37,950 nt of DNA. Source: Altererythrobacter sp. KTW20L (lineage in GTDB: Bacteria > Pseudomonadota > Alphaproteobacteria > Sphingomonadales > Sphingomonadaceae). Below are positions 1 through 8,233 of the stretch, piece by piece. The position numbers and the translations under genes are program-made. The stretch covers positions 1 to 37,950 of the forward strand of contig NZ_JAMFLH010000017.1 in the NCBI RefSeq assembly GCF_023501975.1, given 5' to 3'. Under the pieces are notes generated by a model, which was not told where the DNA came from, did not search any database, and worked only from the letters and a program-made list of their open reading frames with translations. Position 1 is the first letter of the stretch, and every line of letters starts with the position of its first letter.

Positions 1-178
1 CGGCCACGCCCCAGGCCCCGCCCAGCGCGCCGCCAGCCACTATCGCCAGTGCCAGCAAGCTCCAGCCCGCCGCGTTCAGCGAGACCGACCGCCTGGCCCG
101 CCCCCAGGCGGCGCGCAGCACGGCAATCCCGCCCAGCGCGCCGCCCGTGGCCGCGATCCAGAGTACTGCCTCATTCAT
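1..178 (-). CDS. Small membrane protein, 3' end outside window (iron-uptake operon)
   Basis: An open frame starts with ATG at 178 and runs off the left edge; 59 residues are visible. It begins MNEAVLWIAA, with a first hydrophobic stretch at about residues 4-21, an Arg-rich loop (RAAWGRARR) and a second hydrophobic stretch at about 40-58, so it looks like a small inner-membrane protein with at least two helices. It follows the siderophore receptor gene by 11 bp on the same strand, so the two are probably co-transcribed. Small membrane proteins and PepSY-type proteins often follow such receptors in proteobacterial iron operons; assignment to that group is by position only. The Shine-Dalgarno is weak (AGAGACG). 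Confidence 0.5.
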   Translation of the reverse strand, partial: MNEAVLWIAATGGALGGIAVLRAAWGRARRSVSLNAAGWSLLALAIVAGGALGGAWGVA

Positions 179-189
179 CGTCTCTGGCA

Positions 190-2307
190 TCAGAAGTTGT
201 AGCTCAGCGTGCCCATCACGTTCCGCTCCGCTCCCTGGAAGCAGTCACCCCGCGCCAGACAGGCAGAATAGTAGTCCTTGCCGAGCAGGTTGGTGGCGTT
301 GAGTCGGAAGGAGAACTGGTCCCAGCTCACTTCGGCCAGGGCATCGACCAGGGTGTAGGACGGGGTGACGAGGCCTAGCGGGAAGGCGGCACCGAAACTG
401 CGGCTGCGGCCGGAATGGCGCACTCCGCCGCCCACAAGCAAGGACACGCCTTCGGACAACTGGAACGGCTTTGTCGCCCAGACAGAGGCATTGGTCTTGG
501 GCACGTTGTCGAGCTGGCGGTCGGTTCCGGTCACCTCGGCTTCGTTATAGGAATAGTTGGCGATCAGGCTGACATCGCCCGGCAGCTGGGCCGTGGCGCT
601 CGCCTCGAAGCCCTTGGACACCAGCTCGCCCGCCTGGATCTGGTCGAACGGATCGGGCGTGGAATCGTCGCTGATGGGCCGGTTGGTCTCGCGGATGCGA
701 TAGGCGGTGAGGGTCAGAATCGTGGCATCGGTCGGGTGGATCTTGACGCCCGCCTCCCACTGCTCGCCCCGCTTGGGCACGAACGGCTGGCCGTTACTGG
801 CCGTGCCGGCAATCGGCTCGAAGCTTTCGGTATAGGACACGAAGGGCGACACGCCCTCGAACACCTCGGCGATCAGTCCGGCCTTGTAGGACATGGCATC
901 GGACGAATAGCTTTGCGCACCGAAGCTGGTGGCGCTGGCATCGTCGTGCCGCAGGCCCAGCACAAGGCTCACGCGGTCGAAGAAGCGGATCTGGTTCTGA
1001 AGGTAGAACCCGAGCTGCTTTTGCGCCGTGTCCGTGCCGCCGCCAAAGGCAAAGCCGGGATCGCCGGGCATGGGGATGGTGCCGTTGAAATCGGATAGGG
1101 CATCATAATCGATATCGTAGATGTCGATCACTTCCAGCGCATAGCCATCGGTCTTGCGCACGCGGTTCCAGCTGTAGTCCATGCCCGCCAGCAGGGTGTG
1201 CTCGACATTGGCGCCAGTGTTGAAAGTGAAGGCCAGGTTGCTGTCGGTCGAGAACACTTCCATCCGCGCGATGGAGCCTGAAGCATAGTTCTGGATCAGC
1301 CGCTGGTCGGCATCGAGATAGGGGTTGGCCGGGTTGCCATAGCTGTTGGGATAGTGGGTGAAGTAGTCGAGGTCGCTATCGATATAGCGCGCCCGGGTGG
1401 AGAAGGTGACGCTGTCTGCCAGCCGCTGGTCGAACACTGCGCCCACCTGCGCCAGCCGCCCGTCATAGCGGTCCCAGCCGGGCTTGCCGATGAACAGGTC
1501 CGCAGGCAACTGGCCATTGGGATTGGGCAGGATCGTGCCCACCAGCGGCAGGAACTGGCTGGTCGAACCGTTATTGTCCTTTTGGTACAGGCCCATCAGG
1601 GTGAGGCTGGTGTCCATGCTGGGCTGCCAGGTGAGCGAGGGGGCGATCATTACCCGGTCATCCGGCACGAAGTCGGTTTGCGTGCCGGAATCGCGCAGGC
1701 GGGTGGCGAGGCGCAGGGCCAGGGTCTCGGACACCGGGCCGGTCACGTCGATCAGCACTTCCTTGCGGTCGAAGCTGCCATAGGTAATCGCCACTTCGCC
1801 GCCGGTGGTGAATTCTGGCGTCTTGGAAACGAGGTTGATGAGCCCGCCGATGGAGCCTGCGCCAAACAGCGTGGATGAAGGCCCGCGCAGCACCTCGACT
1901 TGTGAGAAGTTGTAGGGATCTGCGCGGATCGAGGCATAGAAACTGAAGATGTCGCGCATGCCGTCGCGGAACTGCAGCGCATTGATGCCGCGCACGAAGC
2001 CGCCATCGACCCGGCTGTCGGGGCCATAGGGGTTGGACTGGACACCCGCGACGTAGTTCAGCGTGTCGGAAATCGACACCGCACCCTGGGCCTCGAACAG
2101 TTTGGCCGGGATCACCGTGACCGGCTGGGGAACCTCGATGGCGGGGGTGTCGGTCTTGGTGGCAGAGGCGCTGGTGGCCCGCGCGCCGGTGACCACAATC
2201 CGGCTCTCCGCGTCACGTTGCTGGTCCTCGGCCTCGGCGGCCAGCGCGGTAGCGGGCAGGATGGCGAGCGCGGTGCAGGCGAGAAGGGCGGAGCGGGCAA
2301 ACGACAT
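190..2307 (-). CDS. TonB-dependent siderophore receptor
   Basis: A 705-residue outer-membrane receptor for uptake of a ferric siderophore, driven by TonB/ExbBD. It has a signal peptide (residues 1-23, ending ATALAA), a TonB-box-like stretch before the plug (IVVTGARA, about 37-44), a plug domain with the usual VEVLRGPSSTLFG and GGLINLVSK motifs (about 136-161), and a long beta-barrel ending in aromatic Phe (LSYNF), as required for outer-membrane insertion. Length is normal for FhuA/FpvA-type receptors. The start is supported by GAGGA seven bases upstream. A Fur-box-like sequence lies about 60 bp upstream, which suggests iron repression. The ligand cannot be told from sequence. Confidence 0.93.
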   Translation of the reverse strand: MSFARSALLACTALAILPATALAAEAEDQQRDAESRIVVTGARATSASATKTDTPAIEVPQPVTVIPAKLFEAQGAVSISDTLNYVAGVQSNPYGPDSRVDGGFVRGINALQFRDGMRDIFSFYASIRADPYNFSQVEVLRGPSSTLFGAGSIGGLINLVSKTPEFTTGGEVAITYGSFDRKEVLIDVTGPVSETLALRLATRLRDSGTQTDFVPDDRVMIAPSLTWQPSMDTSLTLMGLYQKDNNGSTSQFLPLVGTILPNPNGQLPADLFIGKPGWDRYDGRLAQVGAVFDQRLADSVTFSTRARYIDSDLDYFTHYPNSYGNPANPYLDADQRLIQNYASGSIARMEVFSTDSNLAFTFNTGANVEHTLLAGMDYSWNRVRKTDGYALEVIDIYDIDYDALSDFNGTIPMPGDPGFAFGGGTDTAQKQLGFYLQNQIRFFDRVSLVLGLRHDDASATSFGAQSYSSDAMSYKAGLIAEVFEGVSPFVSYTESFEPIAGTASNGQPFVPKRGEQWEAGVKIHPTDATILTLTAYRIRETNRPISDDSTPDPFDQIQAGELVSKGFEASATAQLPGDVSLIANYSYNEAEVTGTDRQLDNVPKTNASVWATKPFQLSEGVSLLVGGGVRHSGRSRSFGAAFPLGLVTPSYTLVDALAEVSWDQFSFRLNATNLLGKDYYSACLARGDCFQGAERNVMGTLSYNF

Positions 2308-2361
2308 GGAATGATCCTCGAAAAGTCGGTGGGCAACCCCCTCGGCTGCCCTTGCTTGGCC

Positions 2362-2403
2362 CGCTAACGAGAATCATTCGCAGTCGCAAGAGGATTCTTG
2401 CGA
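2362..2403 (-). promoter_or_regulatory. Fur-box-like operator plus adjacent inverted repeat
   Basis: About 60-80 bp upstream of the receptor start, 2364-2382 reads CTAACGAGAATCATTCGCA, close to the core GAGAATCATT of proteobacterial Fur boxes. Beside it, TCGCAAG (2384-2390) and CTTGCGA (2397-2403) form a perfect 7-bp inverted repeat with a 6-nt spacer. Fur binding is inferred from similarity and from the downstream siderophore receptor; the second repeat has no known owner. Confidence 0.6.
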
Positions 2404-2689
2404 ATTAGTCGCAACTGGCAGTTTGGGGCTGGCGGAGCTTGATCGCGCTATGCTGCGCGGGGCAGGTGGGGCCGCTTTTGCACTGGTCCCGACAGCTCTC
2501 CCATGATTGCGCTATCTCCCGGATAAGGAGGTGGTTTGGCGGTGGGCGCAGGGCATGGAATTGGTCAATGCCCTGCGCGGATGATGCTGGAAGGGCATAT
2601 GCGACAACCGGCGATGAACGCGGGAACAAGCAGGCGATAACCCGTGTTTACTATGCTGCGGGGCAGGGAAACGTTGAAAGGTTTGTTCA
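2404..2689. other. Non-coding stretch between divergent genes
   Basis: The region between the receptor promoter and the PilZ-like gene (382 bp in all from 2308, including the Fur site) holds no convincing gene. Short open frames on both strands lack family resemblance and ribosome-binding sites. It should carry the promoter of the rightward PilZ-like gene, but no clear -35/-10 pair was picked out. Confidence 0.5.
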
Positions 2690-2974
2690 ATGGCCAGTGC
2701 ACCGCAGTGTCAGCAACACCGTACCATCGATGCGCAAGGCGAATGCGCGGGCGAGATCATCAGCCTCGAACTCGATGCCCTGACCCCCGACGGTTGCGAA
2801 GTGGTGCCGACCAGTCCGTGGCACGGCGACTGCGATTTCCTCCGCCTGCTGCTCGATGGCCGCGTGACCATCAACGGACAAGTGGCATGGCGCAGCGGCA
2901 ACCGCGCGGGCGTGCGCTTCTTCGGCCAGATCCATCCTGTGGTGGTGAACGAGCTTAACGGAAAGGCGCGCTAA
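2690..2974 (+). CDS. Small PilZ-like domain protein
   Basis: A 94-residue single-domain protein. The pattern LTPDGCEV (where PilZ has D/NxSxxG), then a strand segment ending GQVAWRSGNRAGVRFFG, matches the second half of PilZ domains, which bind cyclic di-GMP. The classical RxxxR switch is not obvious in the N-terminal part and the Asp-x-Ser is altered (Thr-Pro), so it may be a non-binding PilZ variant. Such short PilZ-like proteins are common in sphingomonads. The start is set by AAAGG eight bases upstream. Convergent with the amidohydrolase gene 8 bp away. Confidence 0.7.
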   Translation: MASAPQCQQHRTIDAQGECAGEIISLELDALTPDGCEVVPTSPWHGDCDFLRLLLDGRVTINGQVAWRSGNRAGVRFFGQIHPVVVNELNGKAR

Positions 2975-2982
2975 GCTCCTGC

Positions 2983-4116
2983 CTACCCCCTGATCCGGAA
3001 CACCGCCCTTGCGTTGTCTTCCATCAGCATCTTCTTGACCTCGGGCGTCATGTCCATCCGGTCATAGGCGGCGAGCTCGTCGCTCGATTGCTGGTAGGGG
3101 TAGTCCATCGCATAGATCACCCGATCCGGCCCCAGCACCTGCTGGCAGAACTTGATGCCCGCCTCCCAGCCGCAGCCGCTGGTGGTGATCCAGATGTTGT
3201 TCTGGAAGTAATAGCTGGTGGGATGCTGCAGTTTGATCTGCTCGCCGCCGTCGATGAGCGGGCGTGTGCGGCCATCGGCGTTGCCCTGCATCCAGTCGAA
3301 CCGGTAGAGGTGCAGCGGCATGCATTCGCCCAGGTGGCCGATGACGAGGCGCAGCTTCGGGAAGCGGTCGAAGGCGCCCGACATGACCAGGCCCATGGTG
3401 TGCAGCCACACATCGTGCGGGAACCCGCCCAATGCGCCAAAGAAACCGCGCTGCTCGTAATGGGGCGCGTTGTAGGGCGCGGTGGGGTGGATGTAGAGCG
3501 CCAAGTCCAGCGCCTCCAGCGCCTCGAGGATCGGGCGATACTCCGGCTCGTCAAGGTAATGCCCCTGGAAATGCGAATTGAGTACCGCACCGTTGAGGCC
3601 AAGCCCGGCGGCGCGCTCCAGTTCCTTCACGCTGCCTGCCACGTCGCGCGGATCGAAGGCGGCCATGGCGGAAAAACGGGTGGGGTGGTTGCGGCAGGCT
3701 TCAGCGGCGATATCATTCGCCTCGCGCGCAAGGGCCGTTCCTTCGCCGGGGCGCACCACCTGCACGCCGGGCGCGGTCAGCAGCAGGAGCTGCCGGTCGA
3801 TGCCCAGTTCGTCCATGTGAGCGATGCGCAAGTCGCCCAGGTCCTGCAGCATGTCCTGCAAGCTAGGCATGTGGTTGAACATCGCCCCCATGCGCAGCGA
3901 ATCGTCATCCGGCGCATCGCCGCTATTGAAATAGTCGAGTTGGGCTTTCACCAGCGCGGGGAAGGTCCAGGCCTCCTCGGTGGCGATGCGCTTGTAGGGC
4001 GCGCTGCGATCCACGTGCCCGGCACGTGGGGCCATGCCCTGCCGCGTGCGGTGGCTGAAATCCTCCTTGAAATGACCCTTGAGGCCTTTCTCGCTGCCGT
4101 CTTCCAGAAATGGCAT
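2983..4116 (-). CDS. Amidohydrolase-family decarboxylase, LigW / gamma-resorcylate decarboxylase-like
   Basis: A 377-residue member of the ACMSD-like branch of the amidohydrolase superfamily, which does metal-dependent non-oxidative decarboxylation of aromatic acids. The N-terminal metal motif is IATEEAW (Glu47/48), followed by YIHP (His210), GHLGE (His261) and AMDYPYQ (Asp338). The Glu/His/Asp set matches the metal ligands known for LigW (5-carboxyvanillate decarboxylase), and the stretch IKFCQQVLGPDRVIYAMDYP is very LigW-like. It has about 40 extra N-terminal residues compared with LigW. Last gene of a three-gene leftward unit after two NTF2-like genes (16-bp gap). Decarboxylation of a carboxylated lignin monomer that then feeds the nearby PCA pathway is inference; the substrate is not proven. 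Confidence 0.82.
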   Translation of the reverse strand: MPFLEDGSEKGLKGHFKEDFSHRTRQGMAPRAGHVDRSAPYKRIATEEAWTFPALVKAQLDYFNSGDAPDDDSLRMGAMFNHMPSLQDMLQDLGDLRIAHMDELGIDRQLLLLTAPGVQVVRPGEGTALAREANDIAAEACRNHPTRFSAMAAFDPRDVAGSVKELERAAGLGLNGAVLNSHFQGHYLDEPEYRPILEALEALDLALYIHPTAPYNAPHYEQRGFFGALGGFPHDVWLHTMGLVMSGAFDRFPKLRLVIGHLGECMPLHLYRFDWMQGNADGRTRPLIDGGEQIKLQHPTSYYFQNNIWITTSGCGWEAGIKFCQQVLGPDRVIYAMDYPYQQSSDELAAYDRMDMTPEVKKMLMEDNARAVFRIRG

Positions 4117-4132
4117 GGCCTTGTTTCCCCCC

Positions 4133-4594
4133 TCAAAACATCCCGTTGTCGTTCTTCGCTGTCGCCGGATCGGGCACTTCCTGCATCACGTCCCAGTGTT
4201 CCACGATATAGCCGGCTTCCATCCGCAGGATATCGATGATGGCGTGGCCGCGCGTGCCTGCTTCGCGCAGGAAATGGAAGTGCACGGCCACAAGGTCCGC
4301 ATCTCCCCACACCACCCGCTTCACCTCGTGGGTGAGATGGGGCAGGCGCGCCATGCTCGCGTGCATCATCGCCAGCGTGGCATCGCGGCCGGTCGGTGCA
4401 TTGGGGTTATGCTGAACATAGTCGGGATGCATCCAGCAGGTGAAGCCATCGGTCGGATTGTCCTCGACATAGAACAGCTGGATGAACCGCTGAGCCACCT
4501 CCCGGGTCGTGAGCGTTTCGCGCGCTGTCGTATCGCACGGATCAAACGGCGGCGCGTCCACATCCCACGGCAGGACGCCGGGGGCGGGCTTCAT
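4133..4594 (-). CDS. NTF2-like (SnoaL-fold) protein
   Basis: A 153-residue protein of the NTF2/SnoaL fold: helices around residues 22-40 (TTREVAQRFIQLFYVED), then HPDYVQHNP, a second helix, and strands with VHFHF and HAIIDILRMEAGYIVEHWDVMQ. The HPDYxQHNP and EHWDVMQ signatures are typical of SnoaL-like polyketide-cyclase or lyase relatives that often sit in catabolic clusters. The start ATG at 4594 overlaps the stop of the upstream gene by 4 bp (ATGA), which argues for this start over longer options and for translational coupling. The reaction is unknown; the family includes cyclases, isomerases, dehydratases and non-enzymatic binders. Confidence 0.8.
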   Translation of the reverse strand: MKPAPGVLPWDVDAPPFDPCDTTARETLTTREVAQRFIQLFYVEDNPTDGFTCWMHPDYVQHNPNAPTGRDATLAMMHASMARLPHLTHEVKRVVWGDADLVAVHFHFLREAGTRGHAIIDILRMEAGYIVEHWDVMQEVPDPATAKNDNGMF

Positions 4595-5286
4595 TTGGCC
4601 CGGTTGGCAAAGGCAATCCCGAATTTGGGGTGCGCGAAATGCATCGGCACGTCCTGGCGATAGGGCCAGGTCTGGCGGTGTTCGCTGGCGGGCAGCAGCC
4701 GGTCGGGGCCGAGCGGGTCTTCGGGGAAGGTCTTTTCCGCCGGTTGCAGGTGGGCCGTGGTGTGCGCCCAGCCGTTTTCGTAATCGCCCTGCCACTGCAT
4801 CATATAGTCGAGCCGCTTGATCTTCCACACGCCGTCCACGTTGACGTAGTCGTTCTCGTAGATGCCCGCTTCCATGAACTGCTGCGGCATGATCTCCTCG
4901 CGAGTGTCCTGGAAATCATCGTGCCAGCCGCCCAGCAGGATGCCGTGGAAGCGGCCCTTGGCGGTCTTGCGATCGGGCGCGACGGTGATGATGTCCTGCA
5001 TCTGGAAATGGTCGAGCAGCAGGCCGTTGACCGGGCCGGGGCGGCCGCCTGTAAAGCGTCCGGCGATCCAGTCGCCATAGAGCCGCTTCACGCCCGCATG
5101 GCCGACATATTCGCCCGACAGGAAGATTACCGCGCCATCTTCGGCAAACAGGTCCGCCACTTCATCGGGCCGGTTGAAATCGATGTAGTAGCCATAAGCC
5201 CAATGGAGGCGGCGGATGGCCTGGACATCTTCCAGCACCCCCACCTTGTGTTCCAGCTCTGCCAGCCTGGTTTCCACATCGCTCAT
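4591..5286 (-). CDS. NTF2-like (SnoaL_4-type) protein
   Basis: A 231-residue protein. Residues 1-20 form a short coiled-coil-like helix (VETRLAELEHKVGVLEDVQ), then a SnoaL-like domain (AIRRLHWAYGYYIDFNR, LFAEDGAVIFLSGEYVG, GRFHGILLGG, KIKRLDYMMQWQGDY). Family members act on small aromatic or polyketide substrates; its own reaction is not known. First gene of the unit NTF2-NTF2-LigW-like, read divergently from an SDR gene with 75 bp between the starts. Two different NTF2-like proteins in a row beside a decarboxylase suggest a dedicated substrate-handling step. The C-terminal 60 residues, rich in Pro and His, extend past the usual domain. Confidence 0.8.
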   Translation of the reverse strand: MSDVETRLAELEHKVGVLEDVQAIRRLHWAYGYYIDFNRPDEVADLFAEDGAVIFLSGEYVGHAGVKRLYGDWIAGRFTGGRPGPVNGLLLDHFQMQDIITVAPDRKTAKGRFHGILLGGWHDDFQDTREEIMPQQFMEAGIYENDYVNVDGVWKIKRLDYMMQWQGDYENGWAHTTAHLQPAEKTFPEDPLGPDRLLPASEHRQTWPYRQDVPMHFAHPKFGIAFANRAK

Positions 5287-5361
5287 CTCGACTCTCTCCC
5301 CATTTTCGTTATCACTGATCCTAACGACCGATAGTGTCTTGGCGAGAGGAAATTGGATCAC

Positions 5362-6303
5362 ATGGAGCTGAATGGCGCACAATTCCGCGAGCAATGGGCA
5401 GGCCGGGTGGCTTTCATCACCGGGGCGGCCACGGGGATCGGGCTGGGCGTGGCCCAGGCTTTCGCAGATGCCGGGATGAAGCTCGCCCTGTCCTATCGCA
5501 ACGAGGATGACCGGGCCAAGGCGGCAGCGTGGTTCGCGGAAAAAGGCCACGAAGCACCGCTGTGGCTCAAGCTCGATGTGACCGACCGCGCCCGCTTTGC
5601 CGCAGTGGCCGACGAGGTGGAGGCGCATTTCGGTGCGGTCCACGTGCTGGTCAACAATGCCGGGGTTTCGGTTTTCGGCCCCACCGACGAGGCGAGCTAT
5701 GATGATTACGACTGGATCATGGGGGTCAATTTCGGCGGGGTGGTGAACGGCATCGTAAGCTTCCTGCCGAAGATCAAGGCTGCCGACGGCCGCCGCCATG
5801 TGACCAACGTTTCCAGCATGGCCGCCTTCCTGCCGGGACCGCAGGCGGGCATCTATACGGCCAGCAAGTTCGCCGTGCGCGGATTGACCGAGAGCCTGCG
5901 CTACAACCTCGCGCCGCATGGGATCGGTTGTTCACTGTGCTGCCCGGCGCTGACTCGCACCAATGCCTGGACCAGCGCCATGAAGCGGCCCGATGGCTTC
6001 GGGGAGAGCGGATTCCCCGACGTTCCGCCAGAAGCGCTCGAACAGTTCGGCACGGCTTTCGAGGAAGGAATGGACCCCTATGAAGTGGGCGCCAAGATCC
6101 TGCGCGGGATGACGCAGCAGGACGGCCTTATCCTGACCCACCCCGAACACGGCCCCGATTTCGAGGAGGCGCACGAAAAGATCATGGCCGCGCTGCCCGT
6201 GGAGGAAGCGCCTGCCGGTCGGCTCCACATCGAGGAACTGCGCCGCAAGGCCATGCGCGATGCCGAAGCAGGGCTGGTGATCCGGCTCGACGACCTGACC
6301 TGA
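5362..6303 (+). CDS. SDR-family NAD(P)-dependent oxidoreductase
   Basis: A 313-residue classical short-chain dehydrogenase/reductase. Seen: cofactor motif TGAATGIG (GxxxGxG), NNAG, catalytic Ser in NVSSMAAF and YxxxK in YTASK. The C-terminal 70 residues are longer than in a basic 250-residue SDR. It diverges from the NTF2-NTF2-LigW-like unit, so it may oxidise or reduce the alcohol/aldehyde/ketone of the same pathway (inference). ATG at 5362 is preferred: AGAGGA lies 11 bases upstream, while a TTG at 5353 is only 2 bases from it. The substrate cannot be told. Confidence 0.88.
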   Translation: MELNGAQFREQWAGRVAFITGAATGIGLGVAQAFADAGMKLALSYRNEDDRAKAAAWFAEKGHEAPLWLKLDVTDRARFAAVADEVEAHFGAVHVLVNNAGVSVFGPTDEASYDDYDWIMGVNFGGVVNGIVSFLPKIKAADGRRHVTNVSSMAAFLPGPQAGIYTASKFAVRGLTESLRYNLAPHGIGCSLCCPALTRTNAWTSAMKRPDGFGESGFPDVPPEALEQFGTAFEEGMDPYEVGAKILRGMTQQDGLILTHPEHGPDFEEAHEKIMAALPVEEAPAGRLHIEELRRKAMRDAEAGLVIRLDDLT

Positions 6304-6378
6304 TAACTAAGCGACGCTGGACCTCGTCCCCCCATCTGTTATCCTTCGCGGCAACGGAGAGTTTGATGGAGGCAAGTC

Positions 6379-7269
6379 ATGTGTGAACAGGATCTGGTCA
6401 GTGCCATGCCCGCAGGCCGCGACTGGCGGGCAGGTGTTACCCGCCGCGACTTCGCGCGGATCGGTGCTGCGGCAGGTGCCGGGGTGCTGGCCACCGCTTC
6501 GGGCGGCGCGGCGCTGGCGCAATCGACGCTCAGAGAGAAGATGGTGATCTTCCCCGCGCCCGGCGGGCAGATGGACGGCATGCTGATCCATCCCGCCACC
6601 GGCAAGCATCCTGCCGTAATCCTGTGGCCCGATATCGCGGGTCTGCGCGATGCCAAGTTGACCATGGCGCGCGACCTGGCGCGGGCAGGCTACACCGTGC
6701 TTGTCGCCAATCCCTATTACCGCAGTGTCGAGGGCGTGCAGTTCGAGGATTTCGATGAATGGCGCGAAGCGGGCGGTTTCGACCGCGTGCGCCCGTGGAT
6801 GGCGGAAAATACCCCTGCGGCCATAGCCGAAACCGCCGCAGTCATTGTCGAATGGCTGGATGACCAGGACGAGGTCGATACATCGCGCGGGATCGGCGCC
6901 CAGGGCTATTGCATGACCGGAAGTTGGACCATCCGCGCCGCTGCCGCAGTGCCGGACCGCGTCAAGGCGGCGGCCAGCTTCCACGGCGGCGGACTGGTGG
7001 GCGAAGGCGCCGATGCGCCGGTCAACCTGCTGGGCACACTGCCGGCTGACACCCATGTCCTCATCGCTATCGCGAAGAACGACGATGCCCAGGCTCCCAC
7101 CGACAAGGACGTCTTGCGCGCTGCGGGCGATGCCGCTGCTGCCCAAGTCACGGTGGAAGTCTATCAGGGCGATCACGGCTGGACCGTGCTCGACAGCCCG
7201 GTTTACGATTATGACGAAGGCGACCGCGCCTGGGCGGCCCTGCTGGCGATGTATTCCGAAGCGCTTTGA
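6379..7269 (+). CDS. Tat-exported dienelactone hydrolase family protein
   Basis: A 296-residue alpha/beta hydrolase of the dienelactone hydrolase family. The N-terminus has a twin-arginine motif TRRDF (21-25), a hydrophobic stretch rich in Ala/Gly and a cleavage site near AALAQS (44-49), so it is probably exported folded. The catalytic triad is visible: Cys178 in GYCMTG, Asp235/236 in AKNDD, His266 in GDHGW. Typical cytoplasmic family members hydrolyse dienelactones in aromatic degradation; an exported one more likely acts on an ester or lactone in the periplasm. GGAGG lies 7 bases before the ATG. Followed after 173 bp by a lipoprotein gene on the same strand. Confidence 0.88.
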   Translation: MCEQDLVSAMPAGRDWRAGVTRRDFARIGAAAGAGVLATASGGAALAQSTLREKMVIFPAPGGQMDGMLIHPATGKHPAVILWPDIAGLRDAKLTMARDLARAGYTVLVANPYYRSVEGVQFEDFDEWREAGGFDRVRPWMAENTPAAIAETAAVIVEWLDDQDEVDTSRGIGAQGYCMTGSWTIRAAAAVPDRVKAAASFHGGGLVGEGADAPVNLLGTLPADTHVLIAIAKNDDAQAPTDKDVLRAAGDAAAAQVTVEVYQGDHGWTVLDSPVYDYDEGDRAWAALLAMYSEAL

Positions 7270-7442
7270 GCCCGGTGTGAACTTCTGCGGGAGGCTTGCT
7301 GCCCAGGCCTCCCGCCACCGCGTTCGCAAAATTGCGGCAAATCAAGGCGGCACGAATCGCCCGCCCCTATCCCGATCAGCGTTGGACCCGCCAGGGCCGC
7401 CTGAAGGCCGCAGAGGGCCGCTGTTGAACGGGAGATATTGCT

Positions 7443-7952
7443 ATGAAGAAACTCACCCTTGCCGCGCTTGCGCCTGCCCTGCTGCTGGCAGCGTGTGGCA
7501 GCGGCGATCCGGCTGAAGCCATCGATGCCGTCCGTCATACCGAAATGGCGCAGCTCGATTCGATCGCTTCCGGGGACCTCGTCGGCATTGCCCGGCTCTA
7601 TCGTGACGATGCGCGGCTGGTGAAGCCCGATGGCGAGGTGCTGGAAGGCGGCGTGGCCATCGTGGAAGAATATGGCGCGCTGCTGGAAGACCCCAACTTC
7701 GCCCTCTCCATCGAGCCGACCCAGGCCTGGGCTTCGGGCGACGGGGAATATACCATCGTCAATTCGCTGGTCCAGTTCACCACCACCGATCCTGCCACGG
7801 GCGAACCGGCGACCCAGACGCTCGACAGCCAAACCGTATGGCACCGCGAGACGGGCGCCACCTGGAAGATCGTTTCCGCCTACAACGTCGCGCGTCCGGC
7901 AGCCCCGGCTGCGGCACCGACTGACGAGGCGGCTGCCGAAGCTGCGGATTAG
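7443..7952 (+). CDS. NTF2-like (DUF4440-type) lipoprotein
   Basis: A 169-residue protein with a lipoprotein signal: KK at residues 2-3, hydrophobic core, lipobox LLLAAC with Cys17. The mature part (about 25-150) is an NTF2-like domain of DUF4440 type: MAQLDSIASGDLVGIARLY, DDARLVKPDGEVLEG, and the closing WHRETGATWKIVSAYN. The tail is Ala/Pro/Glu-rich. Function unknown; periplasmic, anchored to the membrane. Lies downstream of the Tat-exported hydrolase. Its TAG stop overlaps the first bases of a 271-bp composite palindrome, which may serve as its transcription end. Confidence 0.85.
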   Translation: MKKLTLAALAPALLLAACGSGDPAEAIDAVRHTEMAQLDSIASGDLVGIARLYRDDARLVKPDGEVLEGGVAIVEEYGALLEDPNFALSIEPTQAWASGDGEYTIVNSLVQFTTTDPATGEPATQTLDSQTVWHRETGATWKIVSAYNVARPAAPAAAPTDEAAAEAAD

Positions 7953-8221
7953 ACCCTGTTTCAGTAGGGTGGAAACATCGTCATCGCCTCAGAAAGTCCG
8001 CTGGCAAGGAGCGGTGCGCAGCAGAGGCTTTACCGCCCCTGCAAGCGGCGCGACGCAGTCCAACGGACTTCCTGAGGCGACCCCGAAGGGGCGGGCCGGA
8101 TTTGCGCCAGCGCAGCGTTGCTCGTCAGTCACGATGCTACAGCATCGCTCCCTCCTCGCGCCTCGCGCTGGCGCAAATCCGGCTCCGTGCCGGTGCCTTC
8201 CACCCTACTGAAACAGGGTCT
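7951..8221. repeat. 271-bp composite palindrome with 24-bp perfect terminal inverted repeats
   Basis: The ends 7951-7974 (AGACCCTGTTTCAGTAGGGT...) and 8198-8221 are perfect 24-bp inverted copies. Inside are two more inverted pairs: 7984-8004 with about 8058-8079 (CGCCTCAGAAAGTCC against GGACTTCCTGAGGCG, one mismatch) and 8096-8114 with 8165-8183 (GCCGGATTTGCGCCAGCGC, perfect). Within the latter is a 7-bp palindrome, CGATGCT/AGCATCG (8132-8147). As RNA or single-stranded DNA this would fold as a three-way junction with two arms. No frame inside looks like a gene. It may be a non-autonomous mobile element (MITE/REP-like) or a structured RNA. Confidence 0.75.
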
Positions 8222-8233
8222 GTGAGGCTAGCT

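Noticed and set aside
415-1098. Long rightward frame antisense to the TonB receptor
   Set aside because: GC-rich third positions of the real gene make long antisense frames; the sequence is His/Gly/Arg-rich without domains or a ribosome-binding site.
3088-4239. 383-codon rightward frame antisense to the LigW-like gene
   Set aside because: The opposite strand has clear catalytic motifs; this frame has none.
5353-5361. TTG start for the SDR gene
   Set aside because: Only 2 bases from the Shine-Dalgarno; ATG at 5362 has workable spacing.
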